Assembly: GCA_905372355.1 (NCBI GenBank)
Contig: CAJPOT010000001.1
Coordinates: forward strand, 171,998-235,997
Length of the DNA stretch: 64,000 nucleotides
From: an uncultured Selenomonas sp.
Lineage (GTDB): Bacteria > Bacillota > Negativicutes > Selenomonadales > Selenomonadaceae
Reading direction: 5' to 3'
Shown here in pieces: positions 33,377 to 41,221 of this stretch (position 1 is the first letter of the stretch; every line of letters begins with the position of its first letter). Under the pieces are notes generated by a model. It saw nothing but the letters and a program-made list of their open reading frames with translations. It was not told the DNA's origin and searched no databases. Made by a program: the position numbers and the translations under genes.

Positions 33377-34282
33377 ATGACGAAAGAGAAGGAATTCAAT
33401 TTTATCATCGTGACGGGGCTTTCGGGCAGCGGAAAGACGCAGGCGTGCCGCTTTCTGGAAGACCTCGGCTATTTCGTGGTGGACAATCTGCCGCCGGTGT
33501 TCATCCCGAAATTTGCCGAGCTTTGCCGCCATTCGGCCGAGCATGTGAATCGTGTCGTGCTCGTCGTGGATACGCGTGGGCGCGAGTTCTTCGACACCTT
33601 CGTACATGTGCTTGAAGAGATGGATCAGGCGGGGACGCCCTACGAGATGCTCTTTATGGATGCCTCCGACGAGGCGATCATCCGTCGCTACAAGGAGACG
33701 CGCCGCCGCCATCCGATGGCGGCGAATGCACGCATCTCCGACGGCATTCAGAGGGAACGCCGCCGCTTGGAACCCGTGCGCAACAAGGCGACATACATCA
33801 TTGACACATCTGTGTTGAGGAAGGTCGATCTCAAGGAAAAGATCTGGCGTCTCTTTGGCAGTGAGGACGGGCACAAGATGAGCATCAATGTCCTGTCCTT
33901 CGGCTTCAAGTTTGGCATGCCTTTGGACGCCGACATGGTACTCGATGTGCGCTTCCTGCCGAACCCCTTTTATATCGAGGACCTGCGCAGGAAGAGCGGC
34001 GCCGTCCCGGAGGTCGCCGAATACATCGGCAAGTGGCCCGTGACGCAGGAATTCGAGGAAAAGCTCGACGCCATGCTCGATTTCCTTATGCCGCAGTACA
34101 TCAAGGAAGGCAAGCCGCAGTTCGTCATCGCCATCGGCTGCACGGGCGGCATGCATCGGAGCGTCTACATTGCCTGTCATATCTATCGTTTCTTGACAGC
34201 GCGCGGCTTCCAGGTGGAGCTTGAGCATCGCGATCTCATGAAGAACGAGGTCGCCGAACACCCGGAGGAACTGCCCGAATAG
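33377..34282 (+). CDS. rapZ: RapZ/YvcJ family nucleotide-binding protein
   Basis: A 301-residue P-loop protein: Walker A VTGLSGSGKTQACRFLED, the phrase GYFVVDNLPP, and C-terminal ligand-binding landmarks FGFKFGMP, RFLPNPFY and GCTGGMHRSVYIA. In enterobacteria RapZ controls GlmS synthesis through small RNAs; in Firmicutes (YvcJ) the role is less clear. ATG 33377 is preferred over GTG 33368 because GGGG lies 8 nt upstream. It forms the rapZ-yvcK-whiA order typical of Firmicutes. Confidence 0.93.
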   Translation: MTKEKEFNFIIVTGLSGSGKTQACRFLEDLGYFVVDNLPPVFIPKFAELCRHSAEHVNRVVLVVDTRGREFFDTFVHVLEEMDQAGTPYEMLFMDASDEAIIRRYKETRRRHPMAANARISDGIQRERRRLEPVRNKATYIIDTSVLRKVDLKEKIWRLFGSEDGHKMSINVLSFGFKFGMPLDADMVLDVRFLPNPFYIEDLRRKSGAVPEVAEYIGKWPVTQEFEEKLDAMLDFLMPQYIKEGKPQFVIAIGCTGGMHRSVYIACHIYRFLTARGFQVELEHRDLMKNEVAEHPEELPE

Positions 34283-34330
34283 ATGGGCGTCGTTTCGCAC
34301 CGTTTTTTTAGGAAAGGGTCGATCGGAAGA

Positions 34331-35632
34331 ATGCACTTATTGAAATGGCTTTATCCGGGCATGCATTTCAAGCGTTGGATGTTCGTGTTCGGTGCGGGCG
34401 TCATGATGGTCAGCCTGGGTCTCGCCCTCGTCTTCAACTACAAATATCTCGACATCATCGAGGAAGCCATCTTTCGCGCCGTCTATCTATGGCGCGGAAG
34501 TTTCGACTATGTGATCACGACGATCGTCGGCGTCGTCATCGTCGTCCTGGGACTCGCGCTGATGCTCTTTGCAACGCGTTTCGTCATACGCTCCGTCATC
34601 AGCGTGCTCCTGCCCGACAAATCGGAAAAGCTCGTCGACATCATCTATGAGAAGCGCCGCCTCGACAAGGGACCGCAGGTCACGGTCATCGGTGGTGGGC
34701 ATGGACTTTCCGTGCTTCTGCGCGGCATCAAGCAGGCGACGAGCAATGTGACGGCGGTTGTGACGGTCGCCGACGACGGCGGCTCTTCGGGAAGGCTGCG
34801 CGAGGAACTCGGTATCATACCGCCGGGCGATCTCAGGAACTGCCTCGTCGCGCTCGCCGATACGGAACCTCTGATGGAAAAGCTCTTCCAGTACCGCTTC
34901 CAAAACGGCACGGAACTCAAGGGGCACAGCTTCGGCAACCTCTTCATCGCCGCCATGGCGGAGGTCACGGGCGACATGGAAGAGGCGCTGAAGAAGTCGT
35001 CGAAGGTTCTCGCTGTCAAGGGGCGAGTGCTTCCGGCATCGACAGCACACGTGCGGCTCGATGCGGTCATGGAGGACGGCACCCTCGTCGAGGGTGAGTC
35101 GCATATCCCCGAGGTGCACAAGCACATCCGGCGCGTGAAGCTTTTCCCCGAGCATGTCGAGCCGGTGGAGTCAGCGCTCGCGGCGATCCGCGAGGCGGAC
35201 GTCGTGATCTTGGGGCCGGGCAGTCTCTATACGAGCATCATGCCGAATCTCCTCGTCGACGGTGTGGCGGAGGCCTTGAAAAAGAGCCGTGCTCTGAAGA
35301 TCTACATCTGCAATGTGCTGACGCAGCCGGGCGAGACGGACGGCTACACGGCTTCCATGCACGCGAAGGCGATTCTCGATCATGCGGGCAGGGGCGCGAT
35401 CGACTACATGCTCGTCAATGCAACGCCGTTGCCACATGGGACGGCGCAGCTTTTGAAGAAGGAGGGCGTCGAACCCGTGGCGATCGATGAGGATGCCGTC
35501 AATGCGCTCGGCATCGGTGTCGTCAAGGCCGACCTCGTGAATGACGACGATGTTGCGCATCACGATCCAGAAAAGCTCATGAAGAGCGTGATGAAGATGG
35601 CGTACAAACTGCATCCTGGCATCAGCAAGTGA
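34331..35632 (+). CDS. yvcK: Gluconeogenesis factor YvcK/CofD-like, membrane-anchored
   Basis: A 433-residue protein. Two hydrophobic segments at the N-terminus (about 17-35 and 65-90) precede the CofD/YvcK domain, which starts VIGGGHGLSVLLRGIK and includes VADDGGSSGRLREELG, NLFIAAMAEVTG and LGPGSLYTSIMPNLLV. YvcK supports growth on gluconeogenic carbon and cell shape. I chose ATG 34331 (MHLLKWLYPGMHFKRW) since an ATG at 34283 directly after the rapZ stop lacks a well-placed Shine-Dalgarno; the alternative adds 16 residues. Confidence 0.88.
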   Translation: MHLLKWLYPGMHFKRWMFVFGAGVMMVSLGLALVFNYKYLDIIEEAIFRAVYLWRGSFDYVITTIVGVVIVVLGLALMLFATRFVIRSVISVLLPDKSEKLVDIIYEKRRLDKGPQVTVIGGGHGLSVLLRGIKQATSNVTAVVTVADDGGSSGRLREELGIIPPGDLRNCLVALADTEPLMEKLFQYRFQNGTELKGHSFGNLFIAAMAEVTGDMEEALKKSSKVLAVKGRVLPASTAHVRLDAVMEDGTLVEGESHIPEVHKHIRRVKLFPEHVEPVESALAAIREADVVILGPGSLYTSIMPNLLVDGVAEALKKSRALKIYICNVLTQPGETDGYTASMHAKAILDHAGRGAIDYMLVNATPLPHGTAQLLKKEGVEPVAIDEDAVNALGIGVVKADLVNDDDVAHHDPEKLMKSVMKMAYKLHPGISK

Positions 35633-35644
35633 GGAGGGACTCCT

Positions 35645-36586
35645 ATGGCGCAGCCATCGTTTTCAGCTGAGGTGAAGAACGATCTCGCGCGTCCCCTCGG
35701 GCGCAAGGCGTGCTGCCGTACGGCTGAACTGGCGGCGCTCCTGCGCATGGGCGCCGTCCTGACGCTCGGGGCGAAGCGTGCCGTCGGACTCGCGTTTACG
35801 ACGGAGAACGCTGCGGTCGCGCGCAAGGCCTTGATGCTCCTCAAAGGTTCGGCGGGCGTCCATACGGAATTGACGGTCAGCCGCTCGCGCCGTCTGAAGA
35901 AGAACAACAGCTACCGCGTGCACGTCCTGCCGTCGCGCGAGGTCGCCGCTCTCATGGAGCGCATGGGTCTCATGCACGGATCGGCGCTCAACATGGGCAC
36001 GGACAGCGCGCTCCTTAAGAAGGCGTGCTGCCGTCAGGCGTATTTGCGCGGCGCCTTTTTGGGCGGCGGCAGCGTCAGCCGCCCGGAGTCTGGCTATCAT
36101 CTGGAACTGGTGACGGGGAGCTATTCCTTTGCGGAGCTGCTGCTCTCCCTCCTTCGCACGATGGGGTATCCGGCGGGGCTGACCGACCGCAAGGAGAGCT
36201 ACGTCGTCTATTTGAAGGAAAGCGACGCCATCATTGATTTTTTCTCTCTGCTCGGTGCGGAGAAGGCGGCTGAGGCATTCGAGGTCACGCGCAACTTGAA
36301 GGAAGTCAAGAACCAGGTCAACCGCCTCGTGAACTGCGAGACGGCGAACGTGCAGAAGTCGGTCGATGCCGCCGGCAGACAGATCGCGGCGATTCGTGCA
36401 CTGGAGGCAGCGGATGCCGTCGCGGGGCTTTCTGCCGGACTCCGAAAGACGGCAGAGGCGCGCATGGAGCATCCGACGGCGACGCTCGCAGAGCTTGCGG
36501 GGCTTTTGGGCATAGGAAAATCGGGCGTCAATCATCGGCTGCGCAAGCTCGTCGCGCTGGCGGACGGGCAGGAAGGAGGAATCTGA
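35645..36586 (+). CDS. whiA: WhiA-family DNA-binding regulator
   Basis: A 313-residue protein with the LAGLIDADG-like fold (FSAEVKNDLARP, YLRGAFLGGGSVSRPESGYHLE) and a C-terminal helix-turn-helix (HPTATLAELAGLLGIGKSGVNHRLRKL). WhiA links to sporulation in actinomycetes and to cell division in Firmicutes. The start follows GAGGAGGG. It belongs to the rapZ-yvcK-whiA block, and the next gene begins two bases after its stop. Confidence 0.94.
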   Translation: MAQPSFSAEVKNDLARPLGRKACCRTAELAALLRMGAVLTLGAKRAVGLAFTTENAAVARKALMLLKGSAGVHTELTVSRSRRLKKNNSYRVHVLPSREVAALMERMGLMHGSALNMGTDSALLKKACCRQAYLRGAFLGGGSVSRPESGYHLELVTGSYSFAELLLSLLRTMGYPAGLTDRKESYVVYLKESDAIIDFFSLLGAEKAAEAFEVTRNLKEVKNQVNRLVNCETANVQKSVDAAGRQIAAIRALEAADAVAGLSAGLRKTAEARMEHPTATLAELAGLLGIGKSGVNHRLRKLVALADGQEGGI

Positions 36587-36587
36587 G

Positions 36588-37397
36588 ATGGCAAAGCGCA
36601 TGATCTTGTATGCGGCAGGAATCGTTCTGCTCGTCGTCTTTTCGCTCGCCCTCTACGCGCATTTTCATCCGGCGCAGGGCGTGCTCGTTCTAGAGTATCA
36701 CCATATCGCCGACCACGTGGACGATCCCGAGGGGGCATTGGTGGAGCGCTACTATGTGCCGACGGAGGATTTTGCCGCGCAGCTCGACTATTTGAAGGCC
36801 GAGGGCTACGAGACGATCACCATGCTGGATTTTTCCAAGGCGGCGAAGGGGAAAGGAAATCTTCCCGAAAAGCCTGTGATCGTCACCTTCGATGACGGCT
36901 ACGAGGACAATTACACGCAGGCGCTGCCGCTCCTCGAAGAGCGCGGCATGAAGGGCGAGATCTACGTGGTCACGAATTTCATCGGCAAGAAGGGCTATCT
37001 GACGTGGGACGAACTGCGCGACATGCAGCAGCGCGGCATCGAGATCGGCTGCCACACGGCCGACCATCTGCCGCTCGTCGGCATGTCCCGAGCCGAACAG
37101 GGGGATCAGGTGCGCTTATCGAAGCTGCTCCTGGAGTGGAACGGCATCAAGACGGTGTTCAGCTTCTCCTACCCGAACGGCAGCTGCAATGAAGAGATCG
37201 CCGCTCTTCTGCGCGACAGCAATTATCTGACGGCAGTCACGGGCGATGCGGGGTTCAACACGTTCCAGACTGATCCGATGTTCCTGCAGCGTGTCAACAT
37301 CCCACGACCGCGCTTCGGCCTTGCGGAGTTTCGCCTGCGCATCCTGAAGGCGGAGCTTTTCAGCATCTTCGGCATCAACCAGCACTTGCAGCACTAG
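36588..37397 (+). CDS. Polysaccharide deacetylase (NodB/CE4 domain)
   Basis: A 269-residue protein with an N-terminal membrane anchor (ILYAAGIVLLVVFSLALYA) and a CE4 deacetylase domain: VIVTFDDGYEDNYTQALPLL with the Asp pair and CHTADHLPL with the metal His residues. Position outside the cytoplasmic membrane is predicted, acting on peptidoglycan or another N-acetylated polymer. The Shine-Dalgarno AAGGAGGAA lies in the 3' end of whiA, so the two are co-transcribed. Confidence 0.88.
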   Translation: MAKRMILYAAGIVLLVVFSLALYAHFHPAQGVLVLEYHHIADHVDDPEGALVERYYVPTEDFAAQLDYLKAEGYETITMLDFSKAAKGKGNLPEKPVIVTFDDGYEDNYTQALPLLEERGMKGEIYVVTNFIGKKGYLTWDELRDMQQRGIEIGCHTADHLPLVGMSRAEQGDQVRLSKLLLEWNGIKTVFSFSYPNGSCNEEIAALLRDSNYLTAVTGDAGFNTFQTDPMFLQRVNIPRPRFGLAEFRLRILKAELFSIFGINQHLQH

Positions 37398-37454
37398 ACG
37401 TGCGGCGAATGTTTCGTGCTGCTTCGCCAAGCGGAAGTTTTGAGGAATTATCTT

Positions 37455-38777
37455 ATGTGGGTAGAGGAAAAAGGGGTTTTCGACAAGATGAAACGATGGA
37501 AGGCAAGGATTGCGGCGTGCTTTTTTGCGACGCTCGCGAGCATGGGCGTGACGAATCCTCCGGCTGGAGCGGAACGTCACGGAATAGACGAGGCTTCCAC
37601 GACGCGCGTCACGACGGACGAGGCGCGCGCCGTACATGAGCCGCAGGGAACGCGCCTCCTGGGACGAGGAAGGCAGCAGGAAGCGGAGCCGTACAGCGTG
37701 CGGCTGAACTTCGGCACAGGTCTGCCGGGTGCGCTGCGCCTCAACGAGGCGCAGCGTGCCATGCGCGAGTGGAACGTCGAGACCGAAGATACGGGTGGCA
37801 CCTTGCTTTTTTCCGACAGCCCCGAATACGTCACGGAGGACGGCATCCTCTACGAGGACACCGTCACGGGCGATGCGCGCATCCTCTACTATCATCTGAA
37901 TAATACGAGCGTGCGCAAGAAGGTCGCCGTCGTGCTGCAGAACGAAGGGGATTCCTCCGTCGTCGTTCGCGTCACGCGCGGCGGTGCGAGCCGTCCGAGC
38001 AGCGACTACCTGGAGGTGGGCAAGGGTACGCAGCTCGCCTACTTCCAGACGAAGCGCGATGATATGCTCTATGTGCAGCGCGGCACGAAGCGGCTTTTGG
38101 AGCCGGAGATGAATCATACGGTGCTTGAGCCGGGGCAGCTCGTCTATGGCGTCTACGATTTTCATGCGGACGGTCCTGTCAAAGTTTCCGTCCTCATGTA
38201 TCCGGCGACCGCCGATCCGTTGAAATTCATTTCCAGCGCACGCGTTCTGCCGAAGGATGAGCAGCGCCTGCGCGGCACGTTCCAGGGCATGAATCGTGTG
38301 ATCAGCAGCAAACCGTACAATCCCGACAAGGACGGCGTCGTCTACATCCCGATCGGCGACAATCGGCAGGACGTCTTCCGCACGGGCATCGACGCGACGG
38401 ACGGCAGCACGGTGACGAACGTCGGCAACTACGGCGTGCTCTACCGCATCCAGATCCCGACGACGGGACGCGAGGCGACGCAGTACTATCTGACGCCGTT
38501 GGGCGGCGTCTATGCGGGCGCGATGAGCGTCGACTTCGGTCACGGCTCAAGCCTCTTGGAAACGCCGGGCGGCAGGCTCTTCTTCGGCGACGCCATACCG
38601 CCCGACAGCGATGCTGACCGCGCCGCACGCCTCACAGGCAAGGATCGCCTGAAGGTCGCCGCAGAGCTGTCCGACCTCGGCAGCTACCACAGCTCCGTGC
38701 AGCCGAGCTTCGAGCTGTCGCCGCCGGGTGCGTCGAATCTGCCCGTGCAGATCATCCTGATGCCGGCGGGGAAGTGA
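37455..38777 (+). CDS. Secreted protein of unknown function
   Basis: A 440-residue protein with a signal peptide (basic KMKRWKAR, hydrophobic IAACFFATLASMG, cleavage near PAGA). The mature part is beta-rich with motifs such as YSVRLNFGTGLPGALRL, RILYYHLNNTSVRKKVAV and GNYGVLYRIQIPTTG. Terms of a lipid- or polysaccharide-binding domain cannot be assigned. ATG 37455 has GAGGA 8 nt upstream; 37488 gives a shorter signal peptide. It lies last in the whiA operon, before a terminator. Confidence 0.75.
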   Translation: MWVEEKGVFDKMKRWKARIAACFFATLASMGVTNPPAGAERHGIDEASTTRVTTDEARAVHEPQGTRLLGRGRQQEAEPYSVRLNFGTGLPGALRLNEAQRAMREWNVETEDTGGTLLFSDSPEYVTEDGILYEDTVTGDARILYYHLNNTSVRKKVAVVLQNEGDSSVVVRVTRGGASRPSSDYLEVGKGTQLAYFQTKRDDMLYVQRGTKRLLEPEMNHTVLEPGQLVYGVYDFHADGPVKVSVLMYPATADPLKFISSARVLPKDEQRLRGTFQGMNRVISSKPYNPDKDGVVYIPIGDNRQDVFRTGIDATDGSTVTNVGNYGVLYRIQIPTTGREATQYYLTPLGGVYAGAMSVDFGHGSSLLETPGGRLFFGDAIPPDSDADRAARLTGKDRLKVAAELSDLGSYHSSVQPSFELSPPGASNLPVQIILMPAGK

Positions 38778-38790
38778 ACTGGAATGGGAA

Positions 38791-38834
38791 AAGCCGTCGG
38801 AAACTCTCGGTGAGAGCACTCGACGGCTTTCTCG
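38791..38834 (+). terminator. Intrinsic terminator of the rapZ-whiA operon
   Basis: AAAGCCGTCG pairs with CGACGGCTTT; an inner CTCTC/GAGAG stem extends the hairpin; TCTCGTTT follows. Confidence 0.85.
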
Positions 38835-38849
38835 TTTGACTTGCACGGA

Positions 38850-39347
38850 TTATGCCATATCAAGCTGTTGGCGCGGGCAATAGCCGCGCTTGCGCAGTTC
38901 GGAGTTCAGGTATTCGAGTCTTTGCGCTGTGACGACGATGAGGATGAGTCCCATCTTTTTTAGGCTTGCGCCGTTCATGCCCGCAGCGTCCGCGCGTGTG
39001 ATGAAATCCTCGTCATCTGCTCCGATGACGAGGGCTTCGCCCGTCACCTGCACACTCTTGGCGCTGCCCGGCCCGTGATATTCAGCATGGACTTCCAAGG
39101 CGACGTTCTTGTTCTTGGCGAGCGCGCGAAACTTCAAGCCGCCTTCGGAGAAAATGTAGAATCTGCCCTCGCGGTAAGTGTACGTCAGCGGCGTGCAGCG
39201 GACGAAATTGCCATCAGCGACGGCAAGCGTGCAGACCTTCTCGCCCTTGAGGAAGGAATCAAGTTCCTTTCGCAGCTCATCCGGCGGTATCTTGACGGCA
39301 TCCTTGTCCTTTTCAAGCCAAAATTCGGCAGCGGCTTCGTAGTTCAT
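38850..39347 (-). CDS. Pyridoxamine 5'-phosphate oxidase-like FMN-binding split-barrel protein
   Basis: A 165-residue protein. LAVADGNFVRCTPLTYTYREGRFYIFSEG-type strands and LKFRALAKNKNVALEVHAEY (split in the fold) are typical of the PNPOx-like split barrel that binds FMN or F420. Family members range from flavin reductases to haem-degrading proteins; the exact substrate cannot be read here. The start at 39347 follows AAGGAGAG; the upstream in-frame extension has no ribosome-binding site. Confidence 0.8.
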   Translation of the reverse strand: MNYEAAAEFWLEKDKDAVKIPPDELRKELDSFLKGEKVCTLAVADGNFVRCTPLTYTYREGRFYIFSEGGLKFRALAKNKNVALEVHAEYHGPGSAKSVQVTGEALVIGADDEDFITRADAAGMNGASLKKMGLILIVVTAQRLEYLNSELRKRGYCPRQQLDMA

Positions 39348-39452
39348 CGAATCTCTCCTTTGCTTGATGATGATGATTTTCACCATTTGTTATTATAATC
39401 GTACTATGGCGATGGGGATTCGTCAAGAAGGCTGCTGATGGGCGGAGACGAT

Positions 39453-39481
39453 TTGACAGTGGGCGAGAAGGGTGCTATACT
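39453..39481 (+). promoter_or_regulatory. Promoter of small RNA 1
   Basis: TTGACA (39453-39458), 17-bp spacer, TATACT (39476-39481), with a terminator only about 70 nt downstream. Confidence 0.75.
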
Positions 39482-39487
39482 GAAGGC

Positions 39488-39556
39488 AGTCAAGAGACTA
39501 TCTGCTCTATGCAGACACAAAGACTCGCAGAAGCGCACTGCGGGTCTTTGTTTTTG
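39488..39556 (+). ncRNA. Candidate antisense small RNA 1 of a type I toxin-antitoxin locus
   Basis: A predicted transcript of about 69 nt. Its 5' part contains CAAGAGACTATCT (39491-39503), identical to the plus strand inside the toxin gene (39755-39767) and therefore complementary to toxin codons 3-7. A small hairpin TCTGC-TCTAT-GCAGA follows. The 3' end is a terminator, CAAAGAC-CGCAG pairing with CTGCG-GTCTTTG and TTTTT. There is no reading frame. Boundaries are predicted from promoter and terminator. Confidence 0.65.
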
Positions 39557-39558
39557 CT

Positions 39559-39588
39559 TTGACAGCGAGCGGAGCATGGTGCTATATT
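39559..39588 (+). promoter_or_regulatory. Promoter of small RNA 2
   Basis: TTGACA (39559-39564), 18-bp spacer, TATATT (39583-39588), starting right after the small RNA 1 terminator. Confidence 0.7.
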
Positions 39589-39594
39589 AAAAGC

Positions 39595-39661
39595 AGTTAG
39601 GAATGTGTCTGCTATATACAGACACAAGCGCCCACGGATGCACACTGTGGGCGCTTGTTTT
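39595..39661 (+). ncRNA. Candidate antisense small RNA 2 of a type I toxin-antitoxin locus
   Basis: A predicted transcript of about 67 nt, organised like small RNA 1. The 5' hairpin is TGTGTCTG-CTATATA-CAGACACA; its ATATACAGAC (39614-39623) is identical to plus-strand bases 39774-39783, so it can pair with the toxin mRNA across the Shine-Dalgarno to AUG spacer. The 3' terminator pairs ACAAGCGCCCAC with GTGGGCGCTTGT and ends TTTTC. It lies just beyond the 3' end of the convergent toxin gene and could also overlap its mRNA. Confidence 0.65.
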
Positions 39662-39685
39662 CAGGCTAAAGCGTGTTGCCGCGTT

Positions 39686-39775
39686 CTATCGCTCTAACCA
39701 TTTCTGGATGCCGTACCATATAGCGCAGGATACGACGCCAGCAAAGACGGATAGCAAGAGACTATCTACTGTCAT
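39686..39775 (-). CDS. Putative holin-like small toxic membrane peptide
   Basis: A 29-residue peptide: MTVDSLLLSVFAG at the N-terminus, a single hydrophobic helix through VVSCAIWYGI, and a charged end QKWLER. Size, single TM helix and charged tail match type I toxins of the Fst/TxpA or ZorO/DinQ kind. GAGAGGGGG lies about 7 nt before the ATG, and a minus-strand -10 TATACT is at 39832-39837. The two small RNAs with promoter, terminator and complementarity to this start region support the call. It is too short for ordinary gene finders. Confidence 0.65.
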   Translation of the reverse strand: MTVDSLLLSVFAGVVSCAIWYGIQKWLER

Positions 39776-39884
39776 ATACAGACCCCCTCTCTGTCGCCAG
39801 TTTGGGAGCGGCAACGAGGAAAGTATAGCATGTTTGGAGTATTTAAGCCATGGCGGTGTTGCTGAAAAAATATCAAAAAGGGTA

Positions 39885-39913
39885 TTGACAACTTATGCAC
39901 GAAGCCGTATAAT
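39885..39913 (+). promoter_or_regulatory. Promoter of tRNA-Thr
   Basis: TTGACA (39885-39890), 17-bp spacer, TATAAT (39908-39913), 38 bp before the tRNA. Confidence 0.88.
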
Positions 39914-39950
39914 GAATTTCGTCAGTCACGCAGATGTTGTGTCTCGACAT

Positions 39951-40026
39951 GCTGATGTAGCTCAGTTGGTAGAGCAGCTCATTCGTAATGAGCAGGTCGT
40001 AGGTTCAAGCCCTATCATCAGCTCCA
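39951..40026 (+). tRNA. tRNA-Thr (anticodon CGT)
   Basis: A 76-nt cloverleaf. The acceptor stem is GCTGATG/CATCAGC, with discriminator T and encoded CCA. The D-arm region is GCTC-AGTTGGTAGA-GC. The anticodon arm is GCTCA-TTCGTAA-TGAGC with anticodon CGT, reading ACG threonine codons. The T-arm contains GGTTCAAGCCC. It has its own promoter and terminator. Confidence 0.95.
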
Positions 40027-40037
40027 TTTGAACTTGT

Positions 40038-40062
40038 GCCTCCCTTCGGGGAGGCTTTTTTG
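40038..40062 (+). terminator. Intrinsic terminator of tRNA-Thr
   Basis: GCCTCCC-TTC-GGGGAGGC followed by TTTTTTG. Confidence 0.9.
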
Positions 40063-40063
40063 T

Positions 40064-40092
40064 TTGACGCATGTGGGAAATCCACATATAAT
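40064..40092 (+). promoter_or_regulatory. Promoter of fabK with palindromic spacer
   Basis: TTGACG (40064-40069), 17-bp spacer, TATAAT (40087-40092). The spacer contains a perfect palindrome, ATGTGG-GAAAT-CCACAT, and a second, AATCTCT-TTATC-AGAGATT (40108-40127), lies in the leader. Either could be an operator of a fatty-acid regulator; neither matches the FapR or FabT consensus that I know. Confidence 0.7.
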
Positions 40093-40151
40093 AACAGAGG
40101 GAAACGGAATCTCTTTATCAGAGATTTCTACATTGAATGGAGGAAATGATT

Positions 40152-41096
40152 ATGGCAAAGAGCATCACGGAAGTGTTAGGAATCAAGTACCCGATCATTC
40201 AGGGCGCGATGGCCTGGATTGCGGACGCAGAACTTGTCGCGGCGGTATCGAATGCGGGCGGCGCCGGCGTCATTGCGGCGGGCGGACGCTCGACCGAGTG
40301 GGTGGAGCAGGAGATTAAGAAAGCGCGTGAATTGACCGACAAGCCTTTTGGCGTCAATGTCATGCTCATGGCGCCGAACAAGGATGAGATTGTCGAGGTC
40401 ATCTGCCGCGAGAAGCCGGCTTTTGTGACGCTCGGTGCGGGCAATCCTGTGCCCTTCCTGGAAAAGTTCAAGAGTGCAGGGGTCAAGACCGTCCCCGTCG
40501 TGCCGAACGTGAAACTCGCGAAGCGCATCGAAGCGGCGGGCGCCGATGCTATCGTTGTCGAGGGCATGGAGGCGGGCGGCCACATCGGCGTCTTGACGAC
40601 GATGGCGCTGATGACGCAGGTCATCCCCGAAGTCGGGATTCCCGTCGTCATGGCGGGCGGCATCGCCGACGGGCGCGGCATGGCGGCGGCTCTTCTGATG
40701 GGTGCGGCGGGCGTGCAGATGGGCACGCGCTTCCTCGTTGCGGAGGAGTGCAATGTGCATCCGAAGATGAAGGAGAAGCTCCTCGAAGCGGTCGATACGG
40801 ATACGATCGTCACTGGACTCTCGATCGGCGGCGCGGTGCGCGGCATCAAGAACAAGTTCTCGCAGGATTTCGTCGCGCTTGAGTTCTCGGGCAAGGCGAC
40901 GAAGGAAGAGCTCATCGAGCGCGCGACGGGCACGAACAAGCTCGCCGCCGTCGACGGCGATGTTGAGAACGGTATGATGCAGGCAGGGCAGAGCCTCCTG
41001 CCTTTGAAGAAGATCGAGCCGGTCAAGGCGATCATCGAAGGAATCGTCAAGGAGGCGCGCGAAACGCTCGCGAACGCAGGCAAGATCGAGATCTGA
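40152..41096 (+). CDS. fabK: Enoyl-ACP reductase II (FabK), FMN-dependent
   Basis: A 314-residue TIM-barrel flavoprotein. Motifs are YPIIQGAMAWIADAEL, NAGGAGVIAAGG, PFGVNVML, the active-site EGMEAGGHIGVLT, MAGGIADGRG and the phosphate loop GVQMGTRFL. The size, the GGHIG His and the presence of a single copy favour FabK over nitronate monooxygenase of the same fold. It catalyses the last reduction in fatty-acid elongation. ATG 40152 has GGAGG 8 nt upstream. It is monocistronic here, between its own promoter and a terminator. Confidence 0.85.
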   Translation: MAKSITEVLGIKYPIIQGAMAWIADAELVAAVSNAGGAGVIAAGGRSTEWVEQEIKKARELTDKPFGVNVMLMAPNKDEIVEVICREKPAFVTLGAGNPVPFLEKFKSAGVKTVPVVPNVKLAKRIEAAGADAIVVEGMEAGGHIGVLTTMALMTQVIPEVGIPVVMAGGIADGRGMAAALLMGAAGVQMGTRFLVAEECNVHPKMKEKLLEAVDTDTIVTGLSIGGAVRGIKNKFSQDFVALEFSGKATKEELIERATGTNKLAAVDGDVENGMMQAGQSLLPLKKIEPVKAIIEGIVKEARETLANAGKIEI

Positions 41097-41146
41097 CGAA
41101 AGAGCGGCATTTGGCGCTCGCAATTCGTTCGCATAAGACGTGAAGA

Positions 41147-41196
41147 AGGGGCAGCCCGGCGAAGTCGTTTCGGCTTCGTTGAGCTGCCCTTGTTTT
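41147..41196 (+). terminator. Intrinsic terminator after fabK
   Basis: AGGGGCAGC pairs with GCTGCCCTT, with an inner CGAAG/CTTCG pairing, then TGTTTT. The convergent hicB ends at 41222. Confidence 0.8.
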
Positions 41197-41221
41197 ACTG
41201 ATAGGGTGGGAAGGCTGTTGT

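Noticed and set aside
34283..34330. Start of yvcK at the ATG directly after the rapZ stop
   Set aside because: There is no Shine-Dalgarno at proper distance, and the family N-terminus fits ATG 34331 better. It is kept as an alternative in the entry.
39453..39661. Tandem hairpins considered as a riboswitch or tRNA-like array
   Set aside because: Each unit has its own promoter and terminator and no downstream gene on the same strand until the tRNA promoter. Complementarity to the convergent toxin explains them better.
39603..40031. A 142-codon plus-strand open frame running through small RNA 2, the toxin region and tRNA-Thr
   Set aside because: It overlaps a clear tRNA and several terminators, has no Shine-Dalgarno and no recognisable domain.
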